A stretch of DNA of 64,000 bases from Hungatella sp. UBA5385 (GCA_002409995.1 DHOR01000047.1:81645-145644); one strand, 5' to 3'; numbered from the stretch's first letter, positions 45,723 through 55,337 are shown. The notes: generated from the letters alone by a model not told the origin. Made by a program: numbers and translations.

Positions 45723-46733
45723 TTATTTTTTAGCTACTAATTTCATTATACGTCCGCGAAGCTGTGTATTCATTAGTACAGCACCGGTAATGAGTAAGCC
45801 ACGTACAACATACTGCCAGTAATCATTAACATTCATTAATGTCATTCCATTTAAAAGCACTCCCAGAAAAATACAACCAACCAAAGTTCCACGAATGGTA
45901 CCTGCACCTCCCGAAAGTGAAGCTCCGCCAATAATCACGGAAGAAATCACATCAGTTTCCCAGCTTTGACCTGCCATGGGTGTGCCACTATTGAGCTGGG
46001 AAGAAATCATAATACCGGCAGCTGCGGCAAGTGTCCAGGTACTTCCAAAAATAATTAACTTTACTTTATTAACGTTAATCCCACTGAGTTTTGCAGATTC
46101 TTTATTAGATCCTACTGCATAGACTGATCTGCCAAAAGGCGTCTTATTCATAACAAACAACATGATTAACATCACTGCAATAAACAGAATGGCAGGAGAT
46201 GGAATAGGACCAATATATCCACTACCCAGTTTATTAAACCAAGCCGGATATCCAATAATGGGAAATCCGCCAGAAGCAAGTAGAGCTGCTCCGCGCAATG
46301 CATTCAGCATTGCCAGTGTCATAATAAAAGATGGCACATTATATTTTGTAATAATTACCGATATACCAGATCCCGCTAAAAAAGCAAATACCAATGTAAT
46401 CGTAATAGCTGCTGCAATTGCCGCACCATCTCCCATTCCTGCAGAAATAAGATTTTTAGATATTAGTGCGGTCATAACACCGGAAAGTCCAACCATGGAG
46501 CCTACTGATAAATCAATTTCACCGGCAATGATTACCATTGTCATGCCAAATGCAATCACACCTTTAAATGAAATATTCCTGAGAATATTCAAGATATTAC
46601 CTACAGTAAAAAATCCAGGAGCGCAAAATGCAAATGCAATCACGAGAATAACCAGCAATATTTCCAAAAGCCATTCAGACAGCACAAAACCCCTCTTTAG
46701 TTTTTTTCGTTTCAATTCAAGCTGGTTGCTCAT
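45723..46733 (-). CDS. Ribose-type ABC transporter permease (RbsC-like)
   Basis: Start at MSNQLELKRK (46733), after a run of GGAGGAGGAGG and overlapping the ATPase gene by 17 bp. 336 residues, 8-10 membrane helices. Family motifs IAGEIDLSVGSMVGLSGV and TWLAAAAGI-like and GGASLSGGAGTIRGT are present. It forms the channel for a monosaccharide. Last gene of the operon. Confidence 0.93.
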   Translation of the reverse strand: MSNQLELKRKKLKRGFVLSEWLLEILLVILVIAFAFCAPGFFTVGNILNILRNISFKGVIAFGMTMVIIAGEIDLSVGSMVGLSGVMTALISKNLISAGMGDGAAIAAAITITLVFAFLAGSGISVIITKYNVPSFIMTLAMLNALRGAALLASGGFPIIGYPAWFNKLGSGYIGPIPSPAILFIAVMLIMLFVMNKTPFGRSVYAVGSNKESAKLSGINVNKVKLIIFGSTWTLAAAAGIMISSQLNSGTPMAGQSWETDVISSVIIGGASLSGGAGTIRGTLVGCIFLGVLLNGMTLMNVNDYWQYVVRGLLITGAVLMNTQLRGRIMKLVAKK

Positions 46734-48222
46734 TGTCCTCCTCCTCCTGCATACATAATGAATAGATTTCTTCAACGGTAAGATCTGTGGCCTTATAGCT
46801 ATCTACAATTTTGCCATGACACATAATCAAAATCCGGTCACATACTTCAATCAGCTCTTCAAGGTCACTGGATACCATTATTATTGATACACCCTTTTTT
46901 GATTCTTCCCACATAATATTAAAAATCTGCTGCTTGGCATTCACGTCAATTCCCCGTGAAGGTTCATCCATAAACATAATTTGGGGTGAGGTATTCAACC
47001 AGTTTCCCACAACAATCTTCTGCTGATTTCCACCGCTCATGGAAAGAGCCTGTGCCCTATGACTTGTGACTTTAATATTTAATGCTTCTATCTGTCTGGA
47101 TATATATTCATCTTCTATCCGGGTATCCACAATCCCTTTAGGGCTAATATCCTCAAAACTGGCCATGCACAGATTTTCACCGATGCTCAGCTCCAGGCAA
47201 AGCCCTTCCTCCTTACGATTTTCTGAAGTATATGCCATCCCCATCTTTTTCATCTTAATAGGTGATGGATTATTCACCTTTTTCCCAGAAACTATGATTT
47301 CACCAGAGTCATATTTATCCAGACCAAACACCGAGCGGAGAATTTCCGTTCTACCGGCCCCCAAACTTCCCGCAATGCCAAGAATTTCCCCTTTATGCAG
47401 CTCAAAATTGATGTTTTTCAACTGTTTGCTGCACAAGTTTCTTATTTCTAGAACCACTTCGTCCTGAACATTTGATTCTGGCTTAATCTTTTGTTCCACT
47501 TCACCAAACATCATGTTGACCAGCGCCTTCGGATTAAGGCCATCAATTTCTGCTGTACCAATGAGTTTCCCATCACGAAGTACTGTAACAAAATCTGCAA
47601 TTTTATATAGTTCTGCAAGTCGATGGGTTATAAATAAAATGATAATACCTTTTTCCCGTAACTTCTTTACTACAGTAAACAATTTATCACATTCTGATTC
47701 TGATAAGGCTGATGTCGGCTCGTCCAGAATGAGAACCTTGGGCTCATAAGACATGGCCTTGGCAATTTCAACCAGCTGCTGCTGTCCGACTGCAAGTTCG
47801 TTGACATATGAGTTGGGGTTAATATCAACCCCAAGCTCATCCAGCACAGCTGCTGCCTTCTTCTCCACCGCCTCCCAATCAATTGTAAATTTGTTCTTCA
47901 TTGGCAGCCGGTTCAGTAGAATATTCTCACTGATACGCAGATCATTGACAAGACTAAGTTCCTGATACACAGTAGCAATGCCATTTTTCAAAGCTTGGGG
48001 CAGCGTATTGTTAGCAATTTTTTCTCCATATAGATAGATTTCACCTGAATCTGCTTCATAGGCACCCGAAAAAATTTTCATGAGAGTACTCTTGCCTGAT
48101 CCATTTTTTCCAATTACAGCATGTACTGCACCAGATTGAAAAGATACGGATACATTATCTAATGCTAAAGTACCGGGAAATTGTTTTGATATATTTTTAG
48201 CTTCCAGTGTATATTGCTCCAT
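46717..48222 (-). CDS. Ribose-type ABC transporter ATPase (RbsA-like, two domains)
   Basis: 501 residues with two ATPase halves. The first has Walker A GKNGSGKST and Walker B LILDEPTSALS. The second has degenerate Walker A GSLGAGRTE, signature MSGGNQQK and MDEPSRGIDV. This arrangement, with the second P-loop degenerate, is normal for RbsA/MglA/XylG. It energises the 45723-46733 permease. It is the only sugar importer in the window with its own ATPase. Confidence 0.95.
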   Translation of the reverse strand: MEQYTLEAKNISKQFPGTLALDNVSVSFQSGAVHAVIGKNGSGKSTLMKIFSGAYEADSGEIYLYGEKIANNTLPQALKNGIATVYQELSLVNDLRISENILLNRLPMKNKFTIDWEAVEKKAAAVLDELGVDINPNSYVNELAVGQQQLVEIAKAMSYEPKVLILDEPTSALSESECDKLFTVVKKLREKGIIILFITHRLAELYKIADFVTVLRDGKLIGTAEIDGLNPKALVNMMFGEVEQKIKPESNVQDEVVLEIRNLCSKQLKNINFELHKGEILGIAGSLGAGRTEILRSVFGLDKYDSGEIIVSGKKVNNPSPIKMKKMGMAYTSENRKEEGLCLELSIGENLCMASFEDISPKGIVDTRIEDEYISRQIEALNIKVTSHRAQALSMSGGNQQKIVVGNWLNTSPQIMFMDEPSRGIDVNAKQQIFNIMWEESKKGVSIIMVSSDLEELIEVCDRILIMCHGKIVDSYKATDLTVEEIYSLCMQEEEDNEQPA

Positions 48223-48262
48223 AAGCGTTTCCCTTCTCGATTTTTATTTCTTTAACCTTCTG

Positions 48263-49297
48263 TTATTTCGAACGATTTTCCCAATTTTCCTTAAATTCTT
48301 TAATCCCATTCTCATCCTCACGTGTTACTAGGATTCCCTCCAGTTTAAGATGCGCTTCTTCCGGTTCTTTTCCAGAAACTATATAGTCATATACGGTCTG
48401 TACTGCATACTCTCCCTGTTCATATGGTGCCTGAGCAGTTGTGACCTGAATAATATTGGTATCGTCCAGCATCATATCACAAATCTGAGCACTGCAATCT
48501 ACGCCTACCACAAAAATCTGTCCTTCTTTACCAGCTGCTTTAATTGCATTATATGATCCGATAAGTCCATTTTCAGATGCACTGTAGATTAAATTCAGAT
48601 CAGGATTGGCAGTAATAATATCTGTAACTACTTGATAAGCATTGTCTGTTGTAACGTCCTGACGTGCAACATAGTTAAAATTAAATTCAGTCACCTGATC
48701 CTGGAAACCAGATATACGTCCCTGAGAGCCGGTTGGATCAGCCGAATCGTATGCAAGAATCGCACACTTAATTTCCTGCTCTTTTCCAAATGTCTTTTCG
48801 AGAAATTTTAAAGCACCCTGCCCAGTGCTGGTACCTAAATCATAGTTATCGTTTATGGAAGAAGCAAATATGACATCAGAATTAATTGGGATCGCACATG
48901 CAAATACAGGAATTCCTCTCGCTGCTGCCAGTTCTGCCATCGCTGCTGAAGCATCAGGATTTACCGGTTCTATAATAATTCCCTGCACTCCCGCCTCGAG
49001 AAAGTTGTTAATCATTTCAGACTCTTTATCAGGAGAAAGCTGGCTGTTAGCAAGCAATATCTTAATACCTAACTCATCTGCCTTGCTCTGATATCCGTTC
49101 ATAAGTACGTTGGTAAACTGATCCTGCTGAAGCCCGGTAGCCGCAATAACAATCTGTGGAGATCCTTCGCTGGTTTCCAGTTCTGATCCGGCCGATTTTT
49201 CATTGGTCGTAGTTGCGTTGGCTGCAGTTCCATTGGAACATGCTGCTGTCCCAAGGACGATAAGTGCTGATATTGTTGCAAATATAATTTTTTTCAT
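48263..49297 (-). CDS. Ribose-type periplasmic-binding lipoprotein (RbsB-like)
   Basis: Start at MKKIIFATIS (49297) after GGAGGG. 344 residues, lipobox TAAC (Cys20), then a peripla_BP_4 type domain (KADELGIKILLANSQLSPDKE; GIIIEPVNPDA; VFACAIPI). It binds a single sugar outside the cell. The 62-bp gap after the isomerase gene has no clear promoter, so it belongs to the operon starting at 51923. Confidence 0.92.
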   Translation of the reverse strand: MKKIIFATISALIVLGTAACSNGTAANATTTNEKSAGSELETSEGSPQIVIAATGLQQDQFTNVLMNGYQSKADELGIKILLANSQLSPDKESEMINNFLEAGVQGIIIEPVNPDASAAMAELAAARGIPVFACAIPINSDVIFASSINDNYDLGTSTGQGALKFLEKTFGKEQEIKCAILAYDSADPTGSQGRISGFQDQVTEFNFNYVARQDVTTDNAYQVVTDIITANPDLNLIYSASENGLIGSYNAIKAAGKEGQIFVVGVDCSAQICDMMLDDTNIIQVTTAQAPYEQGEYAVQTVYDYIVSGKEPEEAHLKLEGILVTREDENGIKEFKENWENRSK

Positions 49298-49359
49298 TGT
49301 AAATCCCTCCATTTATATTATATACATTATATACCGGAATCCTTTATCCGGAAGTTACA

Positions 49360-51117
49360 CTAAGAATTTCGAACATATACTTTAAGTGTAGCAATTTCCT
49401 TCCCCTCGGATGCTCCATACGGCCGTATGATATATGCTCCTACATTCGCCGGAATGATAAATGTTTCAGCATAATGTACGATAAACGGCTTAAAAGCGTT
49501 TACAGGAGATTCAACAATACACTCACTTCCTTCAATCAGATTAAGTACATTTAATGTGCCTTTTGTATCATGAGCAACTGGTTTACTAAACCAATGCCGT
49601 CTAGTCTCAAGAGGCTCTAATTCATGCAAGCCGGTTTTTTCTTCCCGCCAGCCATCCCCTTCCGCCACAGGACTAATCTGATTAATAAGGTTACTCTGTG
49701 TCCACCTTGTATCTCGGTCGTATTGAATTACTTTTTGACCGTGTTCTATATGAACCGGTCTTGGGCGCCCATCCAATCCAAGCCTGTCCCAATCCCATAA
49801 CTTAAATGTAAAAATATACGGGGTGGTTGATATCTCCAAAACCACAGCTTCACTTCCTGAGCAGTGAACTGTTCCAGCTGGAATCAGGAAATGATCATGT
49901 TTTTTAGCCGGAAATTTATTGATGTATTCATCCGCCGGAAAACTGATCTCACCAGTTTCCGCATGTTTCAAATCAGCAATGAAACGCACCTGATCAATAT
50001 CGGCTTTAACCCCCAGATATACCTCCGCATCCTCTCCTGCATCTAAAATATAATAAGACTCATCCTGCGTATATGGTATACCAAAGTTTTGATAAATGTA
50101 ATCAGTGAGAGGATGAACCTGTAAGGAAAGATTCTGTCCTCCCATTGTATCCAGAAAATCTAGACGGATTGGGAATTCAGCTCCATAACGGGTATAAACT
50201 TTCTCTCCCAGAAGTTCTTTGGGATGACGCAATGTAAGATTGATGGATGGTGTTTCAATAATCTGATCTCCAACCTTAATTAATAAAGAATTTTCTTCCG
50301 GAACACAGTCAAAGGCCCAGGCATAGTTTTCTACATTTCTATCCAGTGAAAATTTATGTTTCATCCATTGTCCGCCCCAAACTCCCGGATCAAAGAAAGG
50401 TGCAACACGGAAAGGGGAATTAATCGCAGCTTCCAACCCCTTAAAATAGCTGAATGCTGTGATCATCTTTGGATATCCTTTTAAATTGGTATCCAATAAA
50501 TAATCAAAATTATCAAAGTTATTCCGTTTATGTCGATCTGCTGTCCGCCACTCGAAAAAATAACCACGTTTAAACTTCTTCAGAGAATCATCACTAAAAT
50601 TATCAGCCTTCCAGTTAGCAATTTCACCACTTCTATACCGTTGCTGAATCTCCCATCTGGCAAGATCCGCATATACATAGATATCTGGAGTACAAACCAG
50701 AGATGCCCCTACGCCATAAACAATAATAATTCCTTCTGTCTCTTCAATTTTCCCAATGACTGCTGTTATTTTTTCCATATCTATGAAATGTTCAAAAGAA
50801 AAATGAGTCATAATACCAAAAACTCGATCTTCTGTCATATGGTCCTGAATCTTTTCATTGACATATGTATTGTCATAAAAAACTTCATCATCTGTATAAA
50901 TGACCAGATTCGCAGGAATATTCTTGATCAGTCCTTCCAAAATCTCATTGATGCGTACACCGGGATAACAGTCAATTGCAAGAATACAGTTTCTTTGTTT
51001 TACGGCCTGTAGCCTTTTATTTAATTTCTCTGCAATCCGCTCATAACCGGTAAAGCAGTGTTCATTTCCACAGCCTGCGGCTGTTACATACGGCTGTTTA
51101 TCATAGTTTGAATGCAT
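49360..51117 (-). CDS. Class I mannose-6-phosphate isomerase-like protein with kinase-like N-terminal domain
   Basis: 585 residues. The C-terminal ~350 have the zinc cupin of class I mannose-6-phosphate isomerases: LSLQVHP with zinc ligands, HDHFLIPAGTVHCSG and LKLWDWDRLGLDG-like (FKLWDWDRLGL). The N-terminal ~210 resemble a P-loop nucleoside-kinase fold (ILAIDCYPGVRINEI; VYADLARWEIQQRYR) but lack the GKS/T of a working P-loop. It likely isomerises a phosphorylated hexose in the pathway of the Rbs-type importer; exact substrate unknown. Confidence 0.8.
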   Translation of the reverse strand: MHSNYDKQPYVTAAGCGNEHCFTGYERIAEKLNKRLQAVKQRNCILAIDCYPGVRINEILEGLIKNIPANLVIYTDDEVFYDNTYVNEKIQDHMTEDRVFGIMTHFSFEHFIDMEKITAVIGKIEETEGIIIVYGVGASLVCTPDIYVYADLARWEIQQRYRSGEIANWKADNFSDDSLKKFKRGYFFEWRTADRHKRNNFDNFDYLLDTNLKGYPKMITAFSYFKGLEAAINSPFRVAPFFDPGVWGGQWMKHKFSLDRNVENYAWAFDCVPEENSLLIKVGDQIIETPSINLTLRHPKELLGEKVYTRYGAEFPIRLDFLDTMGGQNLSLQVHPLTDYIYQNFGIPYTQDESYYILDAGEDAEVYLGVKADIDQVRFIADLKHAETGEISFPADEYINKFPAKKHDHFLIPAGTVHCSGSEAVVLEISTTPYIFTFKLWDWDRLGLDGRPRPVHIEHGQKVIQYDRDTRWTQSNLINQISPVAEGDGWREEKTGLHELEPLETRRHWFSKPVAHDTKGTLNVLNLIEGSECIVESPVNAFKPFIVHYAETFIIPANVGAYIIRPYGASEGKEIATLKVYVRNS

Positions 51118-51143
51118 TTCACTCTATTCCTTTCATCAGGTAT

Positions 51144-51923
51144 TTATGGTGTGAAAACCTCCCACAGACTTACATATTTTTGAGGATTTGTTATAAAATC
51201 AAATCTTGAAGGATTCTCCTCGTATTGGGTATAGATTGGCATATCACGTTTAACATGGAATTCACAGTATTCTCTTGGCTCTTTTACCACTAATTCTACC
51301 TCTCCATAAGATTCATTTGACTCAAATTCAATGTGCCCTTGCTCATTAATTACAGGAAAATAAGATAATCCTTTCATCTTCCTTACATCTTCGTATTCAA
51401 AACCATAATCCCGCACACACCAAGCCCCAAATACCATGGCGGATTGAGGTTCTGCGTTAATCGTACAATGTGCATAGCCCGGGGGTACTATAACCTTGTC
51501 ACCTGATTCGCAATAAATAGCATAAGCACTCTTTGTATTTGCATCCGCTCCATTTTGCATGAATATGTATGCTTTTCCTTCCAAAATTTCATACATTTCC
51601 GGTGTTGAATAGTTGCATGAAACTGAAATTGAATGAATATGTCCTTGTGATCTTACCGGCTCTGATCCTACCTGGCCGGAAGCATAAATGCAGATACCAT
51701 ATAAAAGATTTCTATTTAGTAAATCGTTTAAGTGTTTTCTTTTCCCCGTATCCATTGCTATTGCATATAGAATTTCTGGTCCTGTACTATCGTGATAGCG
51801 CAGGGTCTGCCTGACATCTTCCAATTTCCTTTTTTCCGTAATTGGGCCAAATATATCATCTCCATAAACAAACTCCATTGTGTTTATATCAACCTCAATA
51901 TTAAAGCCTGGATTGTAGTTCAA
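51144..51923 (-). CDS. Cupin-type glucose-6-phosphate isomerase-like protein
   Basis: 259 residues. The start is TTG at 51923, seven bases after GGGAGG; no ATG exists in the region and an earlier TTG at 51947 lies in the operator. A cupin with GHIHS.. EMYEILEGKAYIF and IVPPGYAHCTIN carries the metal-binding His/Glu set of cupin phosphoglucose isomerases (GPI, PF06560 type). It is first gene of the operon under the GntR operators and probably acts on the same sugar-phosphate as the next gene. Confidence 0.82.
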   Translation of the reverse strand: MNYNPGFNIEVDINTMEFVYGDDIFGPITEKRKLEDVRQTLRYHDSTGPEILYAIAMDTGKRKHLNDLLNRNLLYGICIYASGQVGSEPVRSQGHIHSISVSCNYSTPEMYEILEGKAYIFMQNGADANTKSAYAIYCESGDKVIVPPGYAHCTINAEPQSAMVFGAWCVRDYGFEYEDVRKMKGLSYFPVINEQGHIEFESNESYGEVELVVKEPREYCEFHVKRDMPIYTQYEENPSRFDFITNPQKYVSLWEVFTP

Positions 51924-51946
51924 TTTCCGCCCTCCCTTTCTCTTCA

Positions 51947-51987
51947 ATGTTATATCATTTGCAATTATATATCAAATGATATAACAT
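51947..51987. promoter_or_regulatory. Palindromic operator over the isomerase/Rbs promoter
   Basis: Perfect 15-bp arms, ATGTTATATCATTTG and CAAATGATATAACAT, separated by 11 bp. It covers the -10 box and spacer of the leftward promoter. It shares the word ATGATATA with the site at 52088. The adjacent gntR product is the likely ligand-controlled repressor. Confidence 0.85.
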
Positions 51988-51992
51988 TTCAA
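51964..51992 (-). promoter_or_regulatory. Promoter of the isomerase-Rbs operon
   Basis: TTGAAA and TATAAT with a 17-bp spacer on the minus strand, 41 bp before the TTG start. It is overlaid by the operator at 51947-51987. Confidence 0.85.
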
Positions 51993-52041
51993 TGTGGCAT
52001 TTTTACAAATATAGCCATGCATTTTTGTAAGATATGCACTA

Positions 52042-52070
52042 TTGTTACTTTACTATATCAATGTTAAAAT
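52042..52070 (+). promoter_or_regulatory. Promoter of gntR-ROK
   Basis: TTGTTA and TAAAAT with a 17-bp spacer, 55 bp before the gntR start. The palindrome at 52088-52101 lies just downstream, near the expected transcript start. Confidence 0.65.
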
Positions 52071-52087
52071 ATAATTTATATGAATAA

Positions 52088-52101
52088 AATGATATATCAT
52101 T
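52088..52101. promoter_or_regulatory. Second palindromic operator, in the gntR leader
   Basis: AATGATATATCATT is a perfect 14-bp palindrome made of the same half-site as 51947-51987. It implies autoregulation of gntR. Confidence 0.8.
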
Positions 52102-52125
52102 CATATGGATAAAAATAAATAAGCG

Positions 52126-52890
52126 ATGGTAAACACTATGAATAAAGAAGAAAATTTTGAATTGGACAATTCCAAAGATGCACAGCCTTTATATCTTCAG
52201 ATTAAAGATTATATATTACGGCAGATCAATGAAAACAAATATAAAGAAGGCGATATACTCCCCAGTGAATTAGAATTTCAAAAACAGTTTAAAGTAAGTA
52301 GAATTACAGTACGGAATGCAATAAATGAACTGGTAGTAGATGAGCTTGTACAGCGTGCACGAGGAAAGGGCACTGTAGTTCTTCCTAAAAAGGTAACTGA
52401 GAATATTAGTCATACAAGCAGTTTCTCTGAGGAATTAGCCAGCAGGGGATTGGTGGCATATACCAGCAGCGTAAAAGTTTCCAATGTACGAGCCGGCTCA
52501 TACGTAGCTGAGCATTTAGGTATTGAACCTGATGACTTTGTTGTTAACATCCAGCGGATACGTGGCACAAAAGAATATCCTATTGTATATGCAGATTCGT
52601 ATTTTACTTTAGACAGGAATCTACCTGTAGATAAAGACCTTTATTATAATTCTCTTTATGAGACAATAAAAAAATACTGCGGTATTGACTGGAAAACGGA
52701 AATTTTACGCCATTCTGACAGTTTCGAATCAATCCTTGCAGATGATAATCTGGCAGAAAAACTTCAGATTAAACCAGGTATGCCGGTTTTAAAACGTGTC
52801 AGCCGAACCAAAGATAAGAATGGACGAATCTTTGAATTTGCAATTTGCTATTACCGTGGAGACAAATTTGTCTGCTCCGTAGAATTCTAG
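52126..52890 (+). CDS. GntR/HutC-family repressor with UTRA domain
   Basis: 254 residues. The N-terminal winged helix (LYLQIKDYILRQINENKYKEGDILPSELEF, split; VSRITVRNAINEL) is followed by a UTRA ligand domain ending in KRVSRTKDKNGRIFEFAICYYRGDKF (split). HutC-type repressors usually sense a sugar phosphate or pathway intermediate. It is divergent from the isomerase-Rbs operon and 44 bp upstream of the ROK gene. The ribosome site is poor at either candidate ATG (52126 or 52138). Confidence 0.93.
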   Translation: MVNTMNKEENFELDNSKDAQPLYLQIKDYILRQINENKYKEGDILPSELEFQKQFKVSRITVRNAINELVVDELVQRARGKGTVVLPKKVTENISHTSSFSEELASRGLVAYTSSVKVSNVRAGSYVAEHLGIEPDDFVVNIQRIRGTKEYPIVYADSYFTLDRNLPVDKDLYYNSLYETIKKYCGIDWKTEILRHSDSFESILADDNLAEKLQIKPGMPVLKRVSRTKDKNGRIFEFAICYYRGDKFVCSVEF

Positions 52891-52934
52891 CAAGAAAGAT
52901 CATACAGACAATTCTTAGAAAGTGAGTAATTCTA

Positions 52935-53870
52935 ATGAAAGCTATAACGATTGATTTTGGTGGAACCAATATTAAAATTGCATTATTTCATGATGGTGTG
53001 ATTACAAAAAAAGAAAATATCCCGGCATATTCTGAAAATGGTCTTGCTCCTAGGTTATACGATACTGAAAAAACACTCCGCAATATGCTTGCCGGTGAAG
53101 ATTTGCACAATTATTCAGGGATAGGGATCGCTATGCCAGGAATCGTAGATCCGATTAACAAAAAAGTTCTGGCTCTCTATGGAAAATATGAGGATAGCAA
53201 ACAAATGGATCTTTCCACCTGGTGTCATAACACATTCGATCTTCCAATGGTTATGGAAATGGACTCCAAGCTGGCTTTATTAGGAGAACTAAACTATGGT
53301 TGCGCCAAAGGATACCAAGATGCAGCCATGCTGATTTTTGGCACCGGAATCGGTACAGCAGTTTCTATTGGCGGTAAACTGCTATCCAGCCGTAACTATG
53401 TAGCAGGAGCTCTTTCCTCTCATATTATAATAAATATGAACGGCCGCAAATGTACCTGCCCAAACACCGGCTGTTTGGAGGCATCTGCCTGTGGCTGGGC
53501 ACTGGAAGGTCTGATACGTGAACACCCTGATTTTAATAACAGCGGTCTGGCTGCTGAAGAGCAGTTAACATTTAAGACGCTTTCTAAATGGTGTGACAGG
53601 AATGACAGAACTGCTCTGGATGTATTGCAGCATTGCGTTATTTCCTGGCGTGCCGGCATACTCAATATGATCCACGCATATGATCCGGCTATCGTTATTT
53701 TGAGTGGTGGAATTATGAACTTCAAAGGGATGTATGATATGCTAACCGAAGGACTGCAGGAACAGGTATGGGATTGTATTGGCACAGTTGACATAAAGCA
53801 GGCCATGGAACCAGAGGACTCTGTTCTATATGGATTGTATCATTTAGTAGCTGAAACTTATAACAATTAA
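52935..53870 (+). CDS. ROK family sugar kinase
   Basis: 311 residues. The ATP-binding start is IDFGGTNIKIALF, then GIAMPGIVDP. A zinc-type motif near residue 175 reads CTCPNTGCLEASA, and LSGGIMN is near the end. ROK kinases phosphorylate glucose, mannose, allose or N-acetyl-sugars. Together with the Rbs-type importer and two isomerase-like genes it makes a plausible import-phosphorylate-isomerise route. It is co-transcribed with gntR. Confidence 0.92.
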   Translation: MKAITIDFGGTNIKIALFHDGVITKKENIPAYSENGLAPRLYDTEKTLRNMLAGEDLHNYSGIGIAMPGIVDPINKKVLALYGKYEDSKQMDLSTWCHNTFDLPMVMEMDSKLALLGELNYGCAKGYQDAAMLIFGTGIGTAVSIGGKLLSSRNYVAGALSSHIIINMNGRKCTCPNTGCLEASACGWALEGLIREHPDFNNSGLAAEEQLTFKTLSKWCDRNDRTALDVLQHCVISWRAGILNMIHAYDPAIVILSGGIMNFKGMYDMLTEGLQEQVWDCIGTVDIKQAMEPEDSVLYGLYHLVAETYNN

Positions 53871-54005
53871 TCGTTAAGGAACTAATCAGTCCCCTTCCTT
53901 CTTGTAAATCCAAACATAACTGTTCAGAACCCTAACGGAATTTAAATATCTATTGTACAAAACAGAGAACTTTAAATTACTGTTTTTGAATCGAAACCTT
54001 CGGGT

Positions 54006-54073
54006 GGTGGATAACTATGTATTATAAGTAGATCTGGTAACATCTGAGTTATGAAACTTTATACTTATCCACC
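54006..54073. repeat. Imperfect inverted repeat before the IS66 relic
   Basis: Arms GGTGGATAACTAT and ATACTTATCCACC (one mismatch) enclose an inner AGAT..ATCT pairing. It lies 89 bp before the transposase relic. It could be an insertion-element end structure or a terminator for the ROK gene; there is no U-run to favour the latter. The rest of the gap 53871-54161 shows nothing else. Confidence 0.5.
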
Positions 54074-54161
54074 GTCATTTTTACTACACAACAAATTTCC
54101 TGAATTCGCTTTTTTATTGATTTTAAGCTAAAATAGAAATATATAATTTTAGGGAAAGAAG

Positions 54162-54806
54162 GTGGGCTTAGTGACAAAGGATGAAATGATTGAACAACTG
54201 TTGCAACAGGTGAACTCTTTAACAGCAACTATAAATGATCAAGCAAAACTAATCGCTCGCCTCAATCAAACTCTCCAGGAACTAAAGGAGCAAATCAATA
54301 AGAATTCACTGAACAGTTCCAAACCACCTTCCAGTGACGGTTTTTAAAAGCCTGCACCTAAAAGTCTTCGAAAACCATCCGGTAAAAAAGTTGGTGGTCA
54401 AAAAAGCCATCAGGGAACACATCTTGCTATAATTACAGATCCTGATGATACAATCAAGCATATGCCATCCGGATGTGAAGGCTGCCCTTATTACGCGATG
54501 TGTGAGGGGACCCACGAGATCCTCTCTGGAGTATTTATTCGGGGCAGACATGGGCATCTGCATTTATAGACCTTCTGCTGGAAATGAAGAAGGTCAAAGA
54601 AAAAGCAATAATGGCTGATAAAGAGACTCTCAGCGATTACTACTATCATAAGTTTGATAAGCGATATGAAGAGCTAATCGAACTTGCGAGAAAAGAAAAC
54701 CCACTTCCACAAACCACAGAAAAAAAGCGTGGACGGAAGAAAAAAGGAAAAATCCTTGCTTTGGTTGAACGCCTGGTAAAATACAAGGCATCAGTCTGCC
54801 TTTTTC
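54162..54806 (+). pseudogene. IS66-family transposase (TnpC-like), decayed
   Basis: It begins intact (ATG region at 54162; helical QLLQQVNSLTATINDQAKLIARL split) and reaches the IS66 hallmark NSLNSSKPPSSDGF. An in-frame TAA at 54345 interrupts before KPAPKSLRKPSGKKVGGQ. The zinc-knuckle-like CEGCPYYAMC follows, then a deletion joins to the distal part (KEKAIMADKETLSDYYYHKF; KKRGRKKKG), which ends near KYKASVCLF. The DDE core is largely missing. The IS66 accessory genes tnpA and tnpB are absent. Confidence 0.85.
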
Positions 54807-55005
54807 TGTTCGAACTAACAAGAAATTCTTGTTAGTTCGAATTTTTGTCAAGTTCACCATCCTTATAAATACCATCTATATGCTGGCTGATATTTTGCTG
54901 TGTTGTATCATAAATTTCTGCCAACTGACTCTGTGTAAGCCACAAATCCTCATCCACAAACCGTACCGAAATTCTTGTAATTTCATTTTCATCCTGATAA
55001 ATCAA
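54800..55005 (-). pseudogene. RhuM-family protein, N-terminal fragment with frameshift
   Basis: From a TTG at 55005 the frame reads ENEITRISVRFVDEDLWLTQ then SQLAEIYDTTQQNISQHIDG and YKDGELDKN, the conserved N-terminus of RhuM 'virulence' proteins. It stops at 54832; in the next frame KNFLLVRTEKGR continues the family sequence to about 54800, where IS66 sequence begins. The frameshift falls inside a 33-bp palindrome. RhuM genes often sit in defence or restriction loci; function of this fragment is lost. Confidence 0.75.
54809..54841. repeat. Perfect 33-bp palindrome
   Basis: TTCGAACTAACAAGAA and its exact complement flank a single A. It lies inside the RhuM relic next to the IS66 junction. 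On the plus strand TTTTTG follows, so it could act as a terminator. Confidence 0.85.
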
Positions 55006-55138
55006 AATGTATTGTCCTCTTTCATATTATCCCCTATCGATAGTTATTTTCTTGAATTTCAAGTAATACTTTAACTCATCACTGCTTCATATTACAGCCA
55101 TAATACTAAGTAATTAAATTCCGATTTGTATCTGTAAC

Positions 55139-55312
55139 TCACTCCTCAATTTCTGGAATATTCGCTAGTTCTTGTAATTTCTTCTGTAATACATTCTTAT
55201 CCGGCAACTGTAATTGATATTTCGAAACCAGCATAGGTGACATAGTTCTGCTCATTGAATATTCTACTACCTCATCATTTTTTAAAGCACCGACAAATTC
55301 CAAATTACTTAA
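55139..55312 (-). pseudogene. C-terminal fragment resembling DUF1016/YhcG nuclease family
   Basis: About 57 codons read EFVGALKNDEVVEYSMSRTM then SPMLVSKYQLQLPDKNVL to a TGA. The 'Y(S/A)(M/L)..(M/I)..P..(V/A)S.Y.(L/T).LP' pattern matches the end of DUF1016 (PDDEXK-type YhcG) proteins. No start codon or N-terminal part remains. It lies beside the RhuM relic, so both may come from one lost defence locus. Confidence 0.5.
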
Positions 55313-55337
55313 TTATACCAGAGTAAAAGCAAAAATG

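Noticed and set aside
46162..46758. 198-codon plus-strand frame opposite the RbsC-like gene
   Set aside because: It mirrors a strongly supported membrane protein, lacks a ribosome site and shows Pro/Ile-rich shadow composition.
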